From an uncultured Pelagibacteraceae bacterium (lineage in GTDB: Bacteria; Pseudomonadota; Alphaproteobacteria; Pelagibacterales; Pelagibacteraceae), in assembly GCA_902618695.1 (NCBI GenBank), contig CACNCB010000002.1, positions 40,644-104,643 of the forward strand: a DNA stretch of 64,000 bases, read 5' to 3'. Under the pieces are notes generated by a model. The model saw nothing but the letters and a program-made list of their open reading frames with translations. It did not search any database and was not told the origin of the DNA. Positions 53,218 to 62,060 of the stretch are shown here, piece by piece. The position numbers and the translations under genes were made by a program. Within the stretch, counting starts at the first letter, position 1. Each line of letters begins with the position of its first letter.

Positions 53218-54029
53218 TCTAGTTGATCTAAAAATTTCTCAAATTGTTTTTTCTCTAAGTTAGATGATTGTTTTTTTCCAGGAAATTTACCAGTCATTGA
53301 GTCTTTTTTAAAAGCTTTAAGAGCTTTTAATCTTTCAATTTTAATTTCTTCTCTTAATCTTAATAAATTTCCGAATGCTTTAGAATGTCTTGGAGGATTT
53401 TCAGTATCACCACAAATATCTTCCATAAATAAATACATTACATCAGCATTTTTCCCTGAACCTAATGAAACAGTAACAATATCTGTGCGCTTTGAAATTT
53501 CACCCATTACATTTTCTGGTATAACTTCACACTCTGCAGAAAAAGCGCCTGCATCTTCTAATCTTTTAAATTTTTGAAATAGATCATATGCTTCATCTGC
53601 AGTTTTGCCCACTGCTCTCAACCCACCAATCCAAGTAGATTTTCTTGGAACCAAACCCAAATGCCCCATTACTGGAACATCTTCCTTAGCTAGCATTTCA
53701 ACTATATCCATACTTCTAGGTGTCATAACTGCATCTGCACCATTTTCTAAAGCTTTAAAAGCTCCTCGCATAATATCCTCTGCAGTTACGAACTCATTTA
53801 ATACTAAAGCAGCTGTTAAAAATAAATTTTTTGAACCTTCTCTTACAGGAGTTACATTTTTTGCGTTTGATATAATCATATCAAATCCCGCTTTTTCTGC
53901 TGCCTCTGCTTCTTCAATGCTGTTCGCAGTAACTTGCGTAAATTTTCTTTTTCCTTTAGCTGTTTTTAAGTCTCCAACAGTTAAAGTTCGCTTTGCTGGT
54001 TTAGCAGCCCATGTATAGATATTCTTCAT
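53214..54029 (-). CDS. PanB-like (ketopantoate hydroxymethyltransferase fold) protein with altered metal site
   Basis: 271 residues. The fold is recognised from VPVMGHLGLVP (118-128), GKTADEA and SAECEVIPENVM (E166 at the catalytic glutamate position). However, the segments that carry the metal ligands in PanB (GDS, DMP and KxE) read here as ISNA (53-56), LTAA (71-74) and MTPR (102-105), so all three acidic ligands appear lost. A lysine-rich tail (from 240) is extra. It is probably not a normal PanB; another aldol or lyase reaction in the PEP-mutase/PanB superfamily is possible. Overlaps the regulator gene by 4 bases. Confidence 0.7.
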   Translation of the reverse strand: MKNIYTWAAKPAKRTLTVGDLKTAKGKRKFTQVTANSIEEAEAAEKAGFDMIISNAKNVTPVREGSKNLFLTAALVLNEFVTAEDIMRGAFKALENGADAVMTPRSMDIVEMLAKEDVPVMGHLGLVPRKSTWIGGLRAVGKTADEAYDLFQKFKRLEDAGAFSAECEVIPENVMGEISKRTDIVTVSLGSGKNADVMYLFMEDICGDTENPPRHSKAFGNLLRLREEIKIERLKALKAFKKDSMTGKFPGKKQSSNLEKKQFEKFLDQLD

Positions 54030-54442
54030 TTAATTCCTTTATAAAGAATATCCCTTCTATCAATAAACTCCTCAAAGGTTTTGATAGTAATTACTGAAGG
54101 TAAAATAAAAATGGATCTTTTGTCTCTCTCATTTCTAATAATTCTAAAATAACCTTTTTTAATTGCTGTATCGATATAGACATTTGAGGTTAAATATGAT
54201 TTCTCAATTACTTTAAGTAGTTGATTTTTAGTAATTGATTTATTTTTGTAATAAGCAAGCATAACCATATGCAACATTATCCAATGTTGTGGGGTCAAAG
54301 AAAACCAATTCAATAATTCATTGGCTAATCTTCCTTCAAAATCACCAAGTGATATTTCTGCTAGTTGAATTCTTTTTTGAGTTAGTTTTGGAATTTTTTT
54401 TTGTTCTTCGAAGTGTTTTGGGTATTTAAACTGTCTTTTCAT
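54026..54442 (-). CDS. MarR-like winged-helix transcription regulator
   Basis: 138 residues. Helical N-terminal half including LTPQHWIMLHMVMLAYYKNKSITKNQL, then recognition-helix region SYLTSNVYIDTAIKKGYF and the wing IRNERDKRSIFILPSV. The order (helices, HTH, wing with D-R/K-R) fits MarR-type regulators. It is co-encoded with PanB-like and DUF1907 genes and may bind the divergent 55448-55535 region. Ligand unknown. Confidence 0.75.
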   Translation of the reverse strand: MKRQFKYPKHFEEQKKIPKLTQKRIQLAEISLGDFEGRLANELLNWFSLTPQHWIMLHMVMLAYYKNKSITKNQLLKVIEKSYLTSNVYIDTAIKKGYFRIIRNERDKRSIFILPSVITIKTFEEFIDRRDILYKGIK

Positions 54443-54469
54443 TAAATAAATTTAAACACATTCAGTTTT

Positions 54470-55447
54470 CTATTCAATAATATTTTTATTTAGTAGTTCT
54501 TTATAAATATTGTTTACTCTGTGTACTTCCGTTGCAGTATTGAAATATCCCTCATATTCTATCTCATTTGGTGTCACGTCAAAATGATAATGACCAGCAT
54601 CTCTATCGTGCTCATAAGAATGAAAGTGAGTATGCTCACCTGACTCTCTTAGATTTAATTCTCCTCCTGTTGGGTCACCAGTCCAAAGAACTGTATAACA
54701 CTGCAATTTTGGTCCAACCGGTTCATAGAATTGAAGAAAATCCTTAACACATTTCATTTGTTTTGGATCGTAATACTCATGTTTTATATCTTTATAATCA
54801 GGCTGAACATGTGATCTTATTTTTCCATCTAACACTCTAAATACTCCAGAGAGAGACATATGTTCGTTATTTTTAATATTTAAATTTTTTGACAAAGAAG
54901 ACCTCATTGCTTGAGGTAAAGAACCTTGTTCTCCTTTTCTACCTTTGATTTTTATTTTAATAACTTTTCCTTGTTTGCCATCTGTGTAATAAATGTTTCC
55001 AAGTCCACCATGTTTTTTTGCAGAATATTTTTCAACAATACATTTTCTATCTGGACTTACTCTTGCAATTATTGATTTAGACTCATCAGTAATTAAATTT
55101 TCATTAATAATTAATTCTCCACAGTGACCATCTAAACATGACATTGCACCTGATCCAGCTCCTAAAGCATAAGATTTTTCAGAGTAAATCATTTTAGATA
55201 TTTCTTGGTAGTCAAACTCTGCACCAATAAATTTTGGATCATGCATATAAGGCTCGCCACCAACGTCTATTATTTTTTGATTTCCACTTATTCCTTCTGA
55301 TGGACAATCCCAATCTCTAAGGTTAGGACAATCTACCACTTCTACTTCAACGTTTTTGAAATTTTCAGACAATCCTTTTCTTAATGCATCTGAAATATCT
55401 TCTAATGAGTAATCTTTAAAAGTTCCTTTTTCTATTTTTAATTGCAT
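54470..55447 (-). CDS. DUF1907 (C11orf54/PTD012-like) metal-dependent hydrolase
   Basis: 325 residues matching the DUF1907 family: VVDCPNLRDWDCPSEGI near 38-54, VGGEPYMHDP, the glycine-rich ALGAGSGAMSCLDGHCGE, and the histidine cluster at 272-288 (H272, H274, H276, H280, H286, H288) that holds zinc in the human homologue. That protein has ester-hydrolase activity in vitro; physiological substrate not known. First gene of a three-gene leftward operon. Confidence 0.85.
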   Translation of the reverse strand: MQLKIEKGTFKDYSLEDISDALRKGLSENFKNVEVEVVDCPNLRDWDCPSEGISGNQKIIDVGGEPYMHDPKFIGAEFDYQEISKMIYSEKSYALGAGSGAMSCLDGHCGELIINENLITDESKSIIARVSPDRKCIVEKYSAKKHGGLGNIYYTDGKQGKVIKIKIKGRKGEQGSLPQAMRSSLSKNLNIKNNEHMSLSGVFRVLDGKIRSHVQPDYKDIKHEYYDPKQMKCVKDFLQFYEPVGPKLQCYTVLWTGDPTGGELNLRESGEHTHFHSYEHDRDAGHYHFDVTPNEIEYEGYFNTATEVHRVNNIYKELLNKNIIE

Positions 55448-55471
55448 GATGTAAATAAGCTATAATTTATT

Positions 55472-55510
55472 TTGCATAATGTCTATAGATAATATATATA
55501 ATTTCTATAC
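55472..55510 (+). promoter_or_regulatory. Candidate promoter and operator in divergent gap
   Basis: TTGCAT at 55472-55477 and TATAAT at 55497-55502 (or TATATA at 55495-55500, 17-base spacing) form a sigma70-like pair for the ketopantoate-reductase-like gene. An imperfect inverted repeat ATGTcTATAGA...TCTATACAT (about 55479-55512) overlaps it and could bind the nearby MarR-like protein. Confidence 0.4.
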
Positions 55511-55535
55511 ATAAATAATTTTAAATAAGGTAACG

Positions 55536-56480
55536 ATGATTAATAAAGATTTGAAAGTAGCTGTTCTTGGTGCAGGGGCAATGGGTTGCTTGTTTGGTGG
55601 TTTGCTTGCTGAAAAAGGTTTGAATGTAATTTTAATTGATGTTTGGAAAGAACATGTAGATGCAATTAATAAAGATGGTTTGAGAATGGATGGACATGGT
55701 GGTGATCGTGTAATCAAAGTTAAAGCAACCTCAGATCCATCGTCTTTAGATAAAGTAGACGCTATAATAGTTATGTGTAAAGCTACAGCTTTAGAGCCAG
55801 CGTTAAACAGTATTAAAAATATCATAGGAGATAAAACAGTATTCATGTCTTTTCAAAATGGTATTGGTCATGAAGCAATTATTCAAGGTATTGTTGGTAA
55901 TGAAAAAGTAATTGGTGGAACAACTACTCAAGCTTCAAACATTTTAGGACCAGGTCATATAATGAATCATGGGTCGTTACCATCTTGGATTGGTGAGTAC
56001 GAGGGAGGAATTACTGATCGAATTAAAGAAATAGCAGATACTTTTACAGCACATAATCTTGAAATGATTGCTGCAGAAGATGTAAAGAAAAGAAAATGGA
56101 TGAAGCTTTTTGCTTTAACAGCAATTGGACCATTGTCTGCAATTTTTGATCTTCATCATACTGATTTATACATAAACAATAAAGCAAACAAAGTGTCTCG
56201 AGGTTTGGGTAAAGAAATAATTTTAGAGACAAGAGAGGTGGCGCTTGCAGATGGAGTTAATGTTTCAGAAGATGAGTGCTTATTTATGTTTAATAAAATT
56301 GTAGATTCTATGCAAACCAACAAATCTTCAATGGCTTTTGATGTTCAATATAAGAGAAAGACTGAAATAGACTTTATCAGTGGTGCGGTTTCAAAAATAG
56401 GAAAAAAACACGGAATTAAAACACCTTTAAACGATCTGATGTATAAAATGATTAAAGTGAAAGAAGGAATGTACAGCTAA
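55536..56480 (+). CDS. Ketopantoate reductase family (PanE/ApbA) dehydrogenase
   Basis: 314 residues. VAVLGAGAMGCLFGGLLAE is the NADP motif; VMCKATALEPAL carries the first catalytic lysine, KKRKWMKLFALTA the second, and KRKTEIDFISGAV the conserved glutamate. So the enzyme looks catalytically intact. Either pantoate or another 2-hydroxyacid could be its product. Divergent from the PanB-like operon; the next gene's ATG starts immediately after the stop. Confidence 0.88.
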   Translation: MINKDLKVAVLGAGAMGCLFGGLLAEKGLNVILIDVWKEHVDAINKDGLRMDGHGGDRVIKVKATSDPSSLDKVDAIIVMCKATALEPALNSIKNIIGDKTVFMSFQNGIGHEAIIQGIVGNEKVIGGTTTQASNILGPGHIMNHGSLPSWIGEYEGGITDRIKEIADTFTAHNLEMIAAEDVKKRKWMKLFALTAIGPLSAIFDLHHTDLYINNKANKVSRGLGKEIILETREVALADGVNVSEDECLFMFNKIVDSMQTNKSSMAFDVQYKRKTEIDFISGAVSKIGKKHGIKTPLNDLMYKMIKVKEGMYS

Positions 56481-57350
56481 ATGCTAAGTACAAATAAATT
56501 AAAAAAAATCAAAAGTAACTTTCCTGTTTTAGTTGGAAACAACGTTGTTTCAAAAAATATCTGTAATTTATTAATAAAAGAAATCAGTAACTCAAAATCA
56601 TTTGATGATATGATTATGGGGGGTAGAAGCAGAATTAACAAAGGTTCAAAAAATTTTAATTTATATATCAAAAATTCAGTTAACTCCGCAAAACTTTTTA
56701 AGCTTTTTAATAGTAAGTCTTTTTATAAAAAAATTGAAAATCTTTTTACAAAAAATTTTAAGGATGAATCGTGGGTTAATTTATATAAACCTCAATCATT
56801 TAATCCTAAAAAGTTTACTATTAAAAAAAAATTAAATTCAACTGAATTAAAAAAAATGTTAGGTAATAATTATACTAATCCTAAAGTAAATTTAGATATA
56901 GACTTTTCAGTATCAAAAGGAGGATATAGATTACGACCTCACAGAGATGATATAACTAGATTATACAATTTCTTAATTTATTTAACCGACATACCAAAAA
57001 AAAATGGTGGCTCTCTTACTATCTTCAGAAAAAAAGTAAAAAAAAATTTAAGAAAGAGTTTTAGAAGATTTCCAAAAATAACTGAACTCGAAATAGTTAA
57101 GTCTTTTACGCCAAAAAAAGGAACTGTCGTTTTTTTTCAATCTACTCCAAATTCTTATCATGGAGTAAAGAGGTTTATAGAAAGAAATTGTCCAAAACGT
57201 TTTTTTATTTATGGCAGTTATGCGTTAAATAAACCAGTAATATGGAATTACAAAGGGATCTCATATTACCCACATATAGTTAGCAACAAAAAAAGAGTGC
57301 TTACTTCTTTTCATGACGCTAACTATTTAACCACACCACCAAACCATTGA
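56481..57350 (+). CDS. 2-oxoglutarate/Fe(II) dioxygenase-like protein
   Basis: 289 residues, strongly basic. The double-stranded beta-helix iron motif is H154-R-D156 in RLRPHRDD and H227 in TPNSYHGV, with R240 downstream in CPKRFF for 2-oxoglutarate. LIYLTDIPKKNGGSLTIF is typical of the prolyl-hydroxylase-like class. Substrate unknown; small molecules or envelope precursors are possible. No gap to the upstream reductase gene; 31 bases to the next dioxygenase. Confidence 0.8.
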   Translation: MLSTNKLKKIKSNFPVLVGNNVVSKNICNLLIKEISNSKSFDDMIMGGRSRINKGSKNFNLYIKNSVNSAKLFKLFNSKSFYKKIENLFTKNFKDESWVNLYKPQSFNPKKFTIKKKLNSTELKKMLGNNYTNPKVNLDIDFSVSKGGYRLRPHRDDITRLYNFLIYLTDIPKKNGGSLTIFRKKVKKNLRKSFRRFPKITELEIVKSFTPKKGTVVFFQSTPNSYHGVKRFIERNCPKRFFIYGSYALNKPVIWNYKGISYYPHIVSNKKRVLTSFHDANYLTTPPNH

Positions 57351-57381
57351 AATTATTTGAATGATAAAATAAATTTTAATA

Positions 57382-58362
57382 ATGAAAAATACTTTTCAAA
57401 AAGAATTATATGAGAATGGTTATTTAATTATAAAAAATGTACTTAATTTTGAGAGAGACTTAAAACCAGTTCTTAATGATATGGAATTTGTAATGGATTG
57501 TCTTATACAAAAGTACACTAAGAGAAAAGAGATTAAAAAAGTTCTTAACCTCGATTTTAGAAAAAAATATTCTTTTATTTCTAAACTTAATATCTATGAT
57601 TTGGATCAATATTTTAATACAAGATTACCGAGAGACCACGTAAAAAAAGATAGCGATTATTTTGCTACACAATCATTGTGGAATTTAATTACTAATAAAA
57701 AAATTTTAGATGTTGTAGAAAAAATTTTGGGGAAAGAAATAATGTCAAATCCGGTTCAAAATACTAGGATTAAACAACCTGAAAAAAAATTACCAAAAGG
57801 ATCAATTCATGATGGTTTAAGTGGAAGAACACCTTGGCACCAAGATGCTGCCGTTTTAAATTCTCGAGGACAAAAATTAACAGATATGGTCACAGTTTGG
57901 ATTCCTTTTACTAAAACAACGAAGAAGAATGGATGTATGATTACAGTAAAAAAAATTAATAAAATGGGATTATTAAATCATATATCTGGATACAGAGGGC
58001 AAGTGGAATTAAAAAATAGTGAATTACTTGATAATATGGAGCATATTTATTTGGAAGCAAATATTGGTGATGTAATATTGTTGCACAAACACTCTATACA
58101 TTGTTCTTTACCGAATAGATCTGATGACTTTAGAATAAGTGCTGACCTAAGATATAATATAGCTGGACAACCTTCTGGTAGAGAACCTCTTCCAAATTTC
58201 TATGTGAGAAGTAAAAATAAAAAAAATATTCAAATAAAAAATTTCAAACAGTGGTTGGCTCTTTGGGAAAAAGCCAAAGAAAGTCGTGTTGGTAAATATG
58301 CTTTTAAATATCCACTCCCAACTTATAAAACAAATAAAAGAGACTTATCAAAATTAATTTAA
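57382..58362 (+). CDS. PhyH-family (phytanoyl-CoA dioxygenase-like) oxygenase
   Basis: 326 residues. Iron ligands H153-Q-D155 in PWHQDAAVL and H240 in HKHSIHCSLPN, with R251 in DDFRISADLRYN for the co-substrate. MVTVWIPFTKTTKKNGCM is the conserved beta-strand pair. The family hydroxylates lipids, amino acids, ectoine and small secondary metabolites. Second of two consecutive iron dioxygenase-like genes. Ends 2 bases from the convergent Gfo/Idh gene. Confidence 0.87.
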   Translation: MKNTFQKELYENGYLIIKNVLNFERDLKPVLNDMEFVMDCLIQKYTKRKEIKKVLNLDFRKKYSFISKLNIYDLDQYFNTRLPRDHVKKDSDYFATQSLWNLITNKKILDVVEKILGKEIMSNPVQNTRIKQPEKKLPKGSIHDGLSGRTPWHQDAAVLNSRGQKLTDMVTVWIPFTKTTKKNGCMITVKKINKMGLLNHISGYRGQVELKNSELLDNMEHIYLEANIGDVILLHKHSIHCSLPNRSDDFRISADLRYNIAGQPSGREPLPNFYVRSKNKKNIQIKNFKQWLALWEKAKESRVGKYAFKYPLPTYKTNKRDLSKLI

Positions 58363-58364
58363 AT

Positions 58365-59516
58365 TTATTTATTAAACTGGATCCATTTACTATTGTTTTT
58401 GCTTGAGTCTAAAACAGTCTCTATAAACTTCATCCCTTCGACTCCATCATAAATAGTTGGGTAACAGTCATCTAACTCGTCATATTTTTCGTTATTTATT
58501 TGAGCATTTAATCTTTTAGAAACATCGGTATAAATATTTGCAAAACCTTCCAAATATCCCTCGGGATGACCTGGCGGAACTCTTGTAACGTCGTTAGCTT
58601 CTTTACTTGCACTGCCACTACCTCTTGTTATTTTTTCAGTAGGTTTTCCAAATTTTGTATAATACAAATAATTCGGATCTTCTTGTTTCCATTCTAACCC
58701 GCCATTTTCACCATAAACTCTGATTTTAAGATTATTTTCATTACCAACTGCAACTTGACTAGACCATATCGCACCTTTTGCACCGCCTTTAAATCTAAGC
58801 ATGATTTGTGCATTATCATCTAATTTTCGGCCTTTCACAAAAGTATGAATATCAGCTGATAACTCATCCAATTCTAACTCAGTTATAAATCTAATAAGAT
58901 TAAATGCATGAGTTCCAATATCTCCTATGCAACCTCCTCCTCCTGATCTTTTAGGATCAGTTCTCCACTCAGCTTGTTTTAAACCAGTATCTTCAGCTTT
59001 TGTAGTCAACCAATCTTGAGGGTATTCTGCTTGTATAACTCTTATTTTTCCAAGATCACCTTTTTTAATAAGAGATCTTCCATGTCTTACCATTGGGTAT
59101 CCAGTATAATTATGTGTTACAGCAAAAATTATCTTTTTATTTTCTATTATATCTTTAAGAGAATTTGCTTCCTCGCTTGATAAGGCAAGAGGCTTATCAC
59201 AAATAATGTGAATACTCTTTTCTGCAAAAATTTTTGCCACTGGCACATGAAGATGATTAGGAGTTACAATAGAAACAACATCTATTCCATCTGAACGATC
59301 AGACTCTTTTTCTGCCATTTCCTGATAAGTTTCATAGATACGTTCTTTTGACAATCCAAGTTTTCTTCCAGTTTCTTTTGAGTTATCAAAATCAGATGAA
59401 AAACATCCTGCTACTAATTCGTAATGACCATCAAGTCTTAGCGCTATTCTGTGAACACCTCCAATAAAAGCGCCTTCTCCTCCGCCAACCATTCCAATAC
59501 GGATTTTTCTTTGCAC
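58365..59516 (-). CDS. Gfo/Idh/MocA-family oxidoreductase
   Basis: 383 residues. GMVGGGEGAFIGGVHRIALRL start, CDKPLALSSEEA with catalytic lysine, and GGGGCIGDIGTHAFNLIRF with the D/H pair. The GGGEGAFIGxVHR start is typical of a subgroup that pairs with TIM-barrel isomerases in sugar or cyclitol breakdown. Overlaps that isomerase gene by one base. Confidence 0.92.
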   Translation of the reverse strand: MQRKIRIGMVGGGEGAFIGGVHRIALRLDGHYELVAGCFSSDFDNSKETGRKLGLSKERIYETYQEMAEKESDRSDGIDVVSIVTPNHLHVPVAKIFAEKSIHIICDKPLALSSEEANSLKDIIENKKIIFAVTHNYTGYPMVRHGRSLIKKGDLGKIRVIQAEYPQDWLTTKAEDTGLKQAEWRTDPKRSGGGGCIGDIGTHAFNLIRFITELELDELSADIHTFVKGRKLDDNAQIMLRFKGGAKGAIWSSQVAVGNENNLKIRVYGENGGLEWKQEDPNYLYYTKFGKPTEKITRGSGSASKEANDVTRVPPGHPEGYLEGFANIYTDVSKRLNAQINNEKYDELDDCYPTIYDGVEGMKFIETVLDSSKNNSKWIQFNK

Positions 59517-60571
59517 TAATTTATACCTAGCATTTTTTTATTAGCTTCAATATCAGCGCCACTTCCTGCAAAATCATCAAATGCTTTTTCTGTAGTGTTG
59601 ATAATATGATTTTTAATAAATTCAGCTCCTTCTCTTGCACCATCTTCTGGATGTTTTAAACAGCACTCCCATTCAAGAACTGCCCAACCATCATAACCAT
59701 ATGAAGTAAATTTTGAAAAAATTGATTTGAAATCTACTTGTCCATCACCAAGTGATCTAAATCTACCCGCTCTGTTAACCCAAGATTGAAAACCACCGTA
59801 CACTCCTTGTTTTCCAGAAGGATTTAACTCTGCATCTTTAACATGAAACATTTTTATTTTTTCATGATAAATATCTATATGAGACAAGTAATCTAAATTC
59901 TGTAAGACATAATGACTAGGATCATAAAGCATATTGCATCTTTTATGGTTACCAACTTTTTCTAAAAACATTTCAAATGTAATACCATCATGCAGATCTT
60001 CTCCTGGATGTATCTCGTAACAGAGATCAACTCCATTTTGATCAAATTGATCCAGAATTGGTTTCCATCGATTTGAAAGCTCATTAAATGCATTTTCAAT
60101 TAATCCTTCAGGTCTTTGTGGCCAAGGATAAACATAAGGCCAAGCTAGTGCTCCAGAAAAAGTAACATGCCTATCTAGTCCAAGATTTTTTGAGGCCTTA
60201 GCTGCCATCATCAATTGATTTACCGCCCACTCTTGTCTTGCTTTTGGATTTCCTCTAACTTCAGGTGCAGCAAATCCATCAAATGCAGTATCGTATGCCG
60301 GATGCACAGCAACCAATTGCCCCTGAAGATGCGTTGATAGTTCGGTGATCTCAAGATTATGTTTGTTTGTTATACCTTTAATTTCATCACAATAATCTTT
60401 ACTTTCAGAAGCTTTCTTTAGATCTATTAATCTACCATCCCAACTTGGAATTTGTACACCTTTGTAACCTAAAGAAGATGCCCACTTACAAATGCTATCT
60501 AAAGAATTAAACGGTGCATCTTCACCTACAAATTGTGCTAGGAAAATTGCAGGACCTTTTATATTGTTCAT
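59516..60571 (-). CDS. Xylose-isomerase-like TIM-barrel sugar isomerase/epimerase
   Basis: 351 residues. Metal ligands appear in LCYEIHPGEDLHDG (E), MLYDPSHYVLQ (D/H), MFHVKDAEL (H) and VLEWECCLKH (E). Members isomerise or epimerise keto-sugars, or dehydrate inosose (IolE). Directly precedes the Gfo/Idh gene and is divergent from a sugar-binding-protein gene, so it probably acts on the sugar that system imports. Confidence 0.9.
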   Translation of the reverse strand: MNNIKGPAIFLAQFVGEDAPFNSLDSICKWASSLGYKGVQIPSWDGRLIDLKKASESKDYCDEIKGITNKHNLEITELSTHLQGQLVAVHPAYDTAFDGFAAPEVRGNPKARQEWAVNQLMMAAKASKNLGLDRHVTFSGALAWPYVYPWPQRPEGLIENAFNELSNRWKPILDQFDQNGVDLCYEIHPGEDLHDGITFEMFLEKVGNHKRCNMLYDPSHYVLQNLDYLSHIDIYHEKIKMFHVKDAELNPSGKQGVYGGFQSWVNRAGRFRSLGDGQVDFKSIFSKFTSYGYDGWAVLEWECCLKHPEDGAREGAEFIKNHIINTTEKAFDDFAGSGADIEANKKMLGIN

Positions 60572-60687
60572 AATTTCCCCCTCTATTTAAATTTATCAAC
60601 AATTTTTTTTATATAAAAAAAATACTAGCAGCCACAACTCATCTTGGATAGACTATTCTTAGGAAAAATAAACTAAGAGGAGATAAA

Positions 60688-61992
60688 ATGAAAAAAATAA
60701 TGATTTTATTGTTTGTTTCTCTATTTTCATTCTCTGTAAATTCAAACGCTAAATCTATCACTTTAGGATGGGCTGCTTGGGACCCTGCTAATGCTTTGCA
60801 AGAATTAACTAAAGAATTTACTGCAGAAACTGGAATAGAAGTTAATTTTGAGTTTGTGCCTTGGCCAAATTTTGCCGACCGTATGTTAAATGAACTTAAC
60901 AACAAAGGTAAAACATTTGACCTTTTAATAGGTGACTCTCAATGGATTGGTGCTGGGGCAGTATACGGGCATTATGTTAAGTTGAACGACTTCTTTGATA
61001 AAGAAGGAATTTCAATGAGTGATTTCTCACCTGCTACTGTTTATGCCTACTCAACCTGGCCTAAAGGTAGCAAGAACTACTATGCATTACCAGCTATGGG
61101 AGATGCATTAGCTTGGGCTTACAGAAAAGACTGGTTTGATAGACCAGAACTTAAATCTGAGTTCAAAAAGAAACACGGTTATGATCTAGGGGTTCCTGCA
61201 AACTGGAATCAATTATACGATATGTGTACTTTCTTCCAAGGAAGAGAAATTGACGGTCAAAAAAGATATGGGGCTGCAATTAACACAGAGCGTGGATCAG
61301 AAGGTATAACAATGGGTGTTACAGCTGCTATGTATGCGTGGGGTATGGAATATGAAAATCCTAACAAACCATACGATATGGAAGGATATTTCAATTCACC
61401 ACAAGCTGTAGAAGCAGTTGAGTTTTACAGAAAGTTATATGAAGACTGCGCACCTCCAGGACACTCTGACGCTTACATGGTTGCAAACTTAGATGCTTAC
61501 AAATCAGGACAAGTTGCATTCCAAATGAATTGGTATGCTTTTTGGCCAGGTGTTTCTAAAGAAGACAGTGGTGGAAGAGTGAGTGGCTTCTTTGCAAATC
61601 CAAAACAAAATGTTGCAGCTGCAACATTAGGTGGACAAGGGATATCTGTTGTTAAATACTCAGACAAACAAGATCTTGCTCTTGAATACATAAAATGGTT
61701 TGCAAGACCAGATGTACAACAAAAATGGTGGGATCTAGGTGGATACTCATGTCATAATGATGTTTTGAATTCACCATCATTTCCAACATCAACTGTTTAT
61801 GCACAAGGATTCTTGGACTCAATGGGAATTGTCAAAGATTTTTGGCAAGAACCAACTTTCGTAGAGTTAATGCTTCCTATGCAAGAAGCAATTCATGACT
61901 ATGTTGTTAATGGAAAAGGGACTGCAAAAGAAGCTCTAGATAAAATTATCGAAGAGTGGGTTGAAGTATTCGAAGCAGACGGAAAACTTTAA
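60688..61992 (+). CDS. Carbohydrate ABC sugar-binding protein (family 1, MalE-like)
   Basis: 434 residues with signal peptide (IMILLFVSLFSFSVNSNAKS). ITLGWAAWDPANALQELTKEF starts the mature protein; WPNFADRMLNEL and DLLIGDSQWIG, with LPAMGDALAWAYRKDWF, are typical of this SBP family. Many aromatics suit sugar stacking. GGAGA-type ribosome site (AAGAGGAG) ahead. First gene of a rightward importer operon; its 116-base upstream gap holds no other recognised element. Confidence 0.93.
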   Translation: MKKIMILLFVSLFSFSVNSNAKSITLGWAAWDPANALQELTKEFTAETGIEVNFEFVPWPNFADRMLNELNNKGKTFDLLIGDSQWIGAGAVYGHYVKLNDFFDKEGISMSDFSPATVYAYSTWPKGSKNYYALPAMGDALAWAYRKDWFDRPELKSEFKKKHGYDLGVPANWNQLYDMCTFFQGREIDGQKRYGAAINTERGSEGITMGVTAAMYAWGMEYENPNKPYDMEGYFNSPQAVEAVEFYRKLYEDCAPPGHSDAYMVANLDAYKSGQVAFQMNWYAFWPGVSKEDSGGRVSGFFANPKQNVAAATLGGQGISVVKYSDKQDLALEYIKWFARPDVQQKWWDLGGYSCHNDVLNSPSFPTSTVYAQGFLDSMGIVKDFWQEPTFVELMLPMQEAIHDYVVNGKGTAKEALDKIIEEWVEVFEADGKL

Positions 61993-62020
61993 CATTAATA
62001 CTTTAAGAAATTAAAAATTA

Positions 62021-62047
62021 GGGGGGGTTACGCCTCCCCTTTTTTTA
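62021..62047 (+). terminator. Intrinsic terminator after sugar-binding protein
   Basis: G7 at 62021-62027 pairs with CCTCCCC at 62033-62039 (one G-U), loop TTACG, followed by T8. It lies 28 bases past the binding-protein stop and 13 bases before the permease start, so it probably limits read-through into the permease genes. Confidence 0.88.
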
Positions 62048-62060
62048 TAAAAAAATTCAT

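Noticed and set aside
53605..54018. 137-codon frame opposite the PanB-like gene
   Set aside because: Shadow; the minus-strand protein has recognisable PanB-fold motifs.
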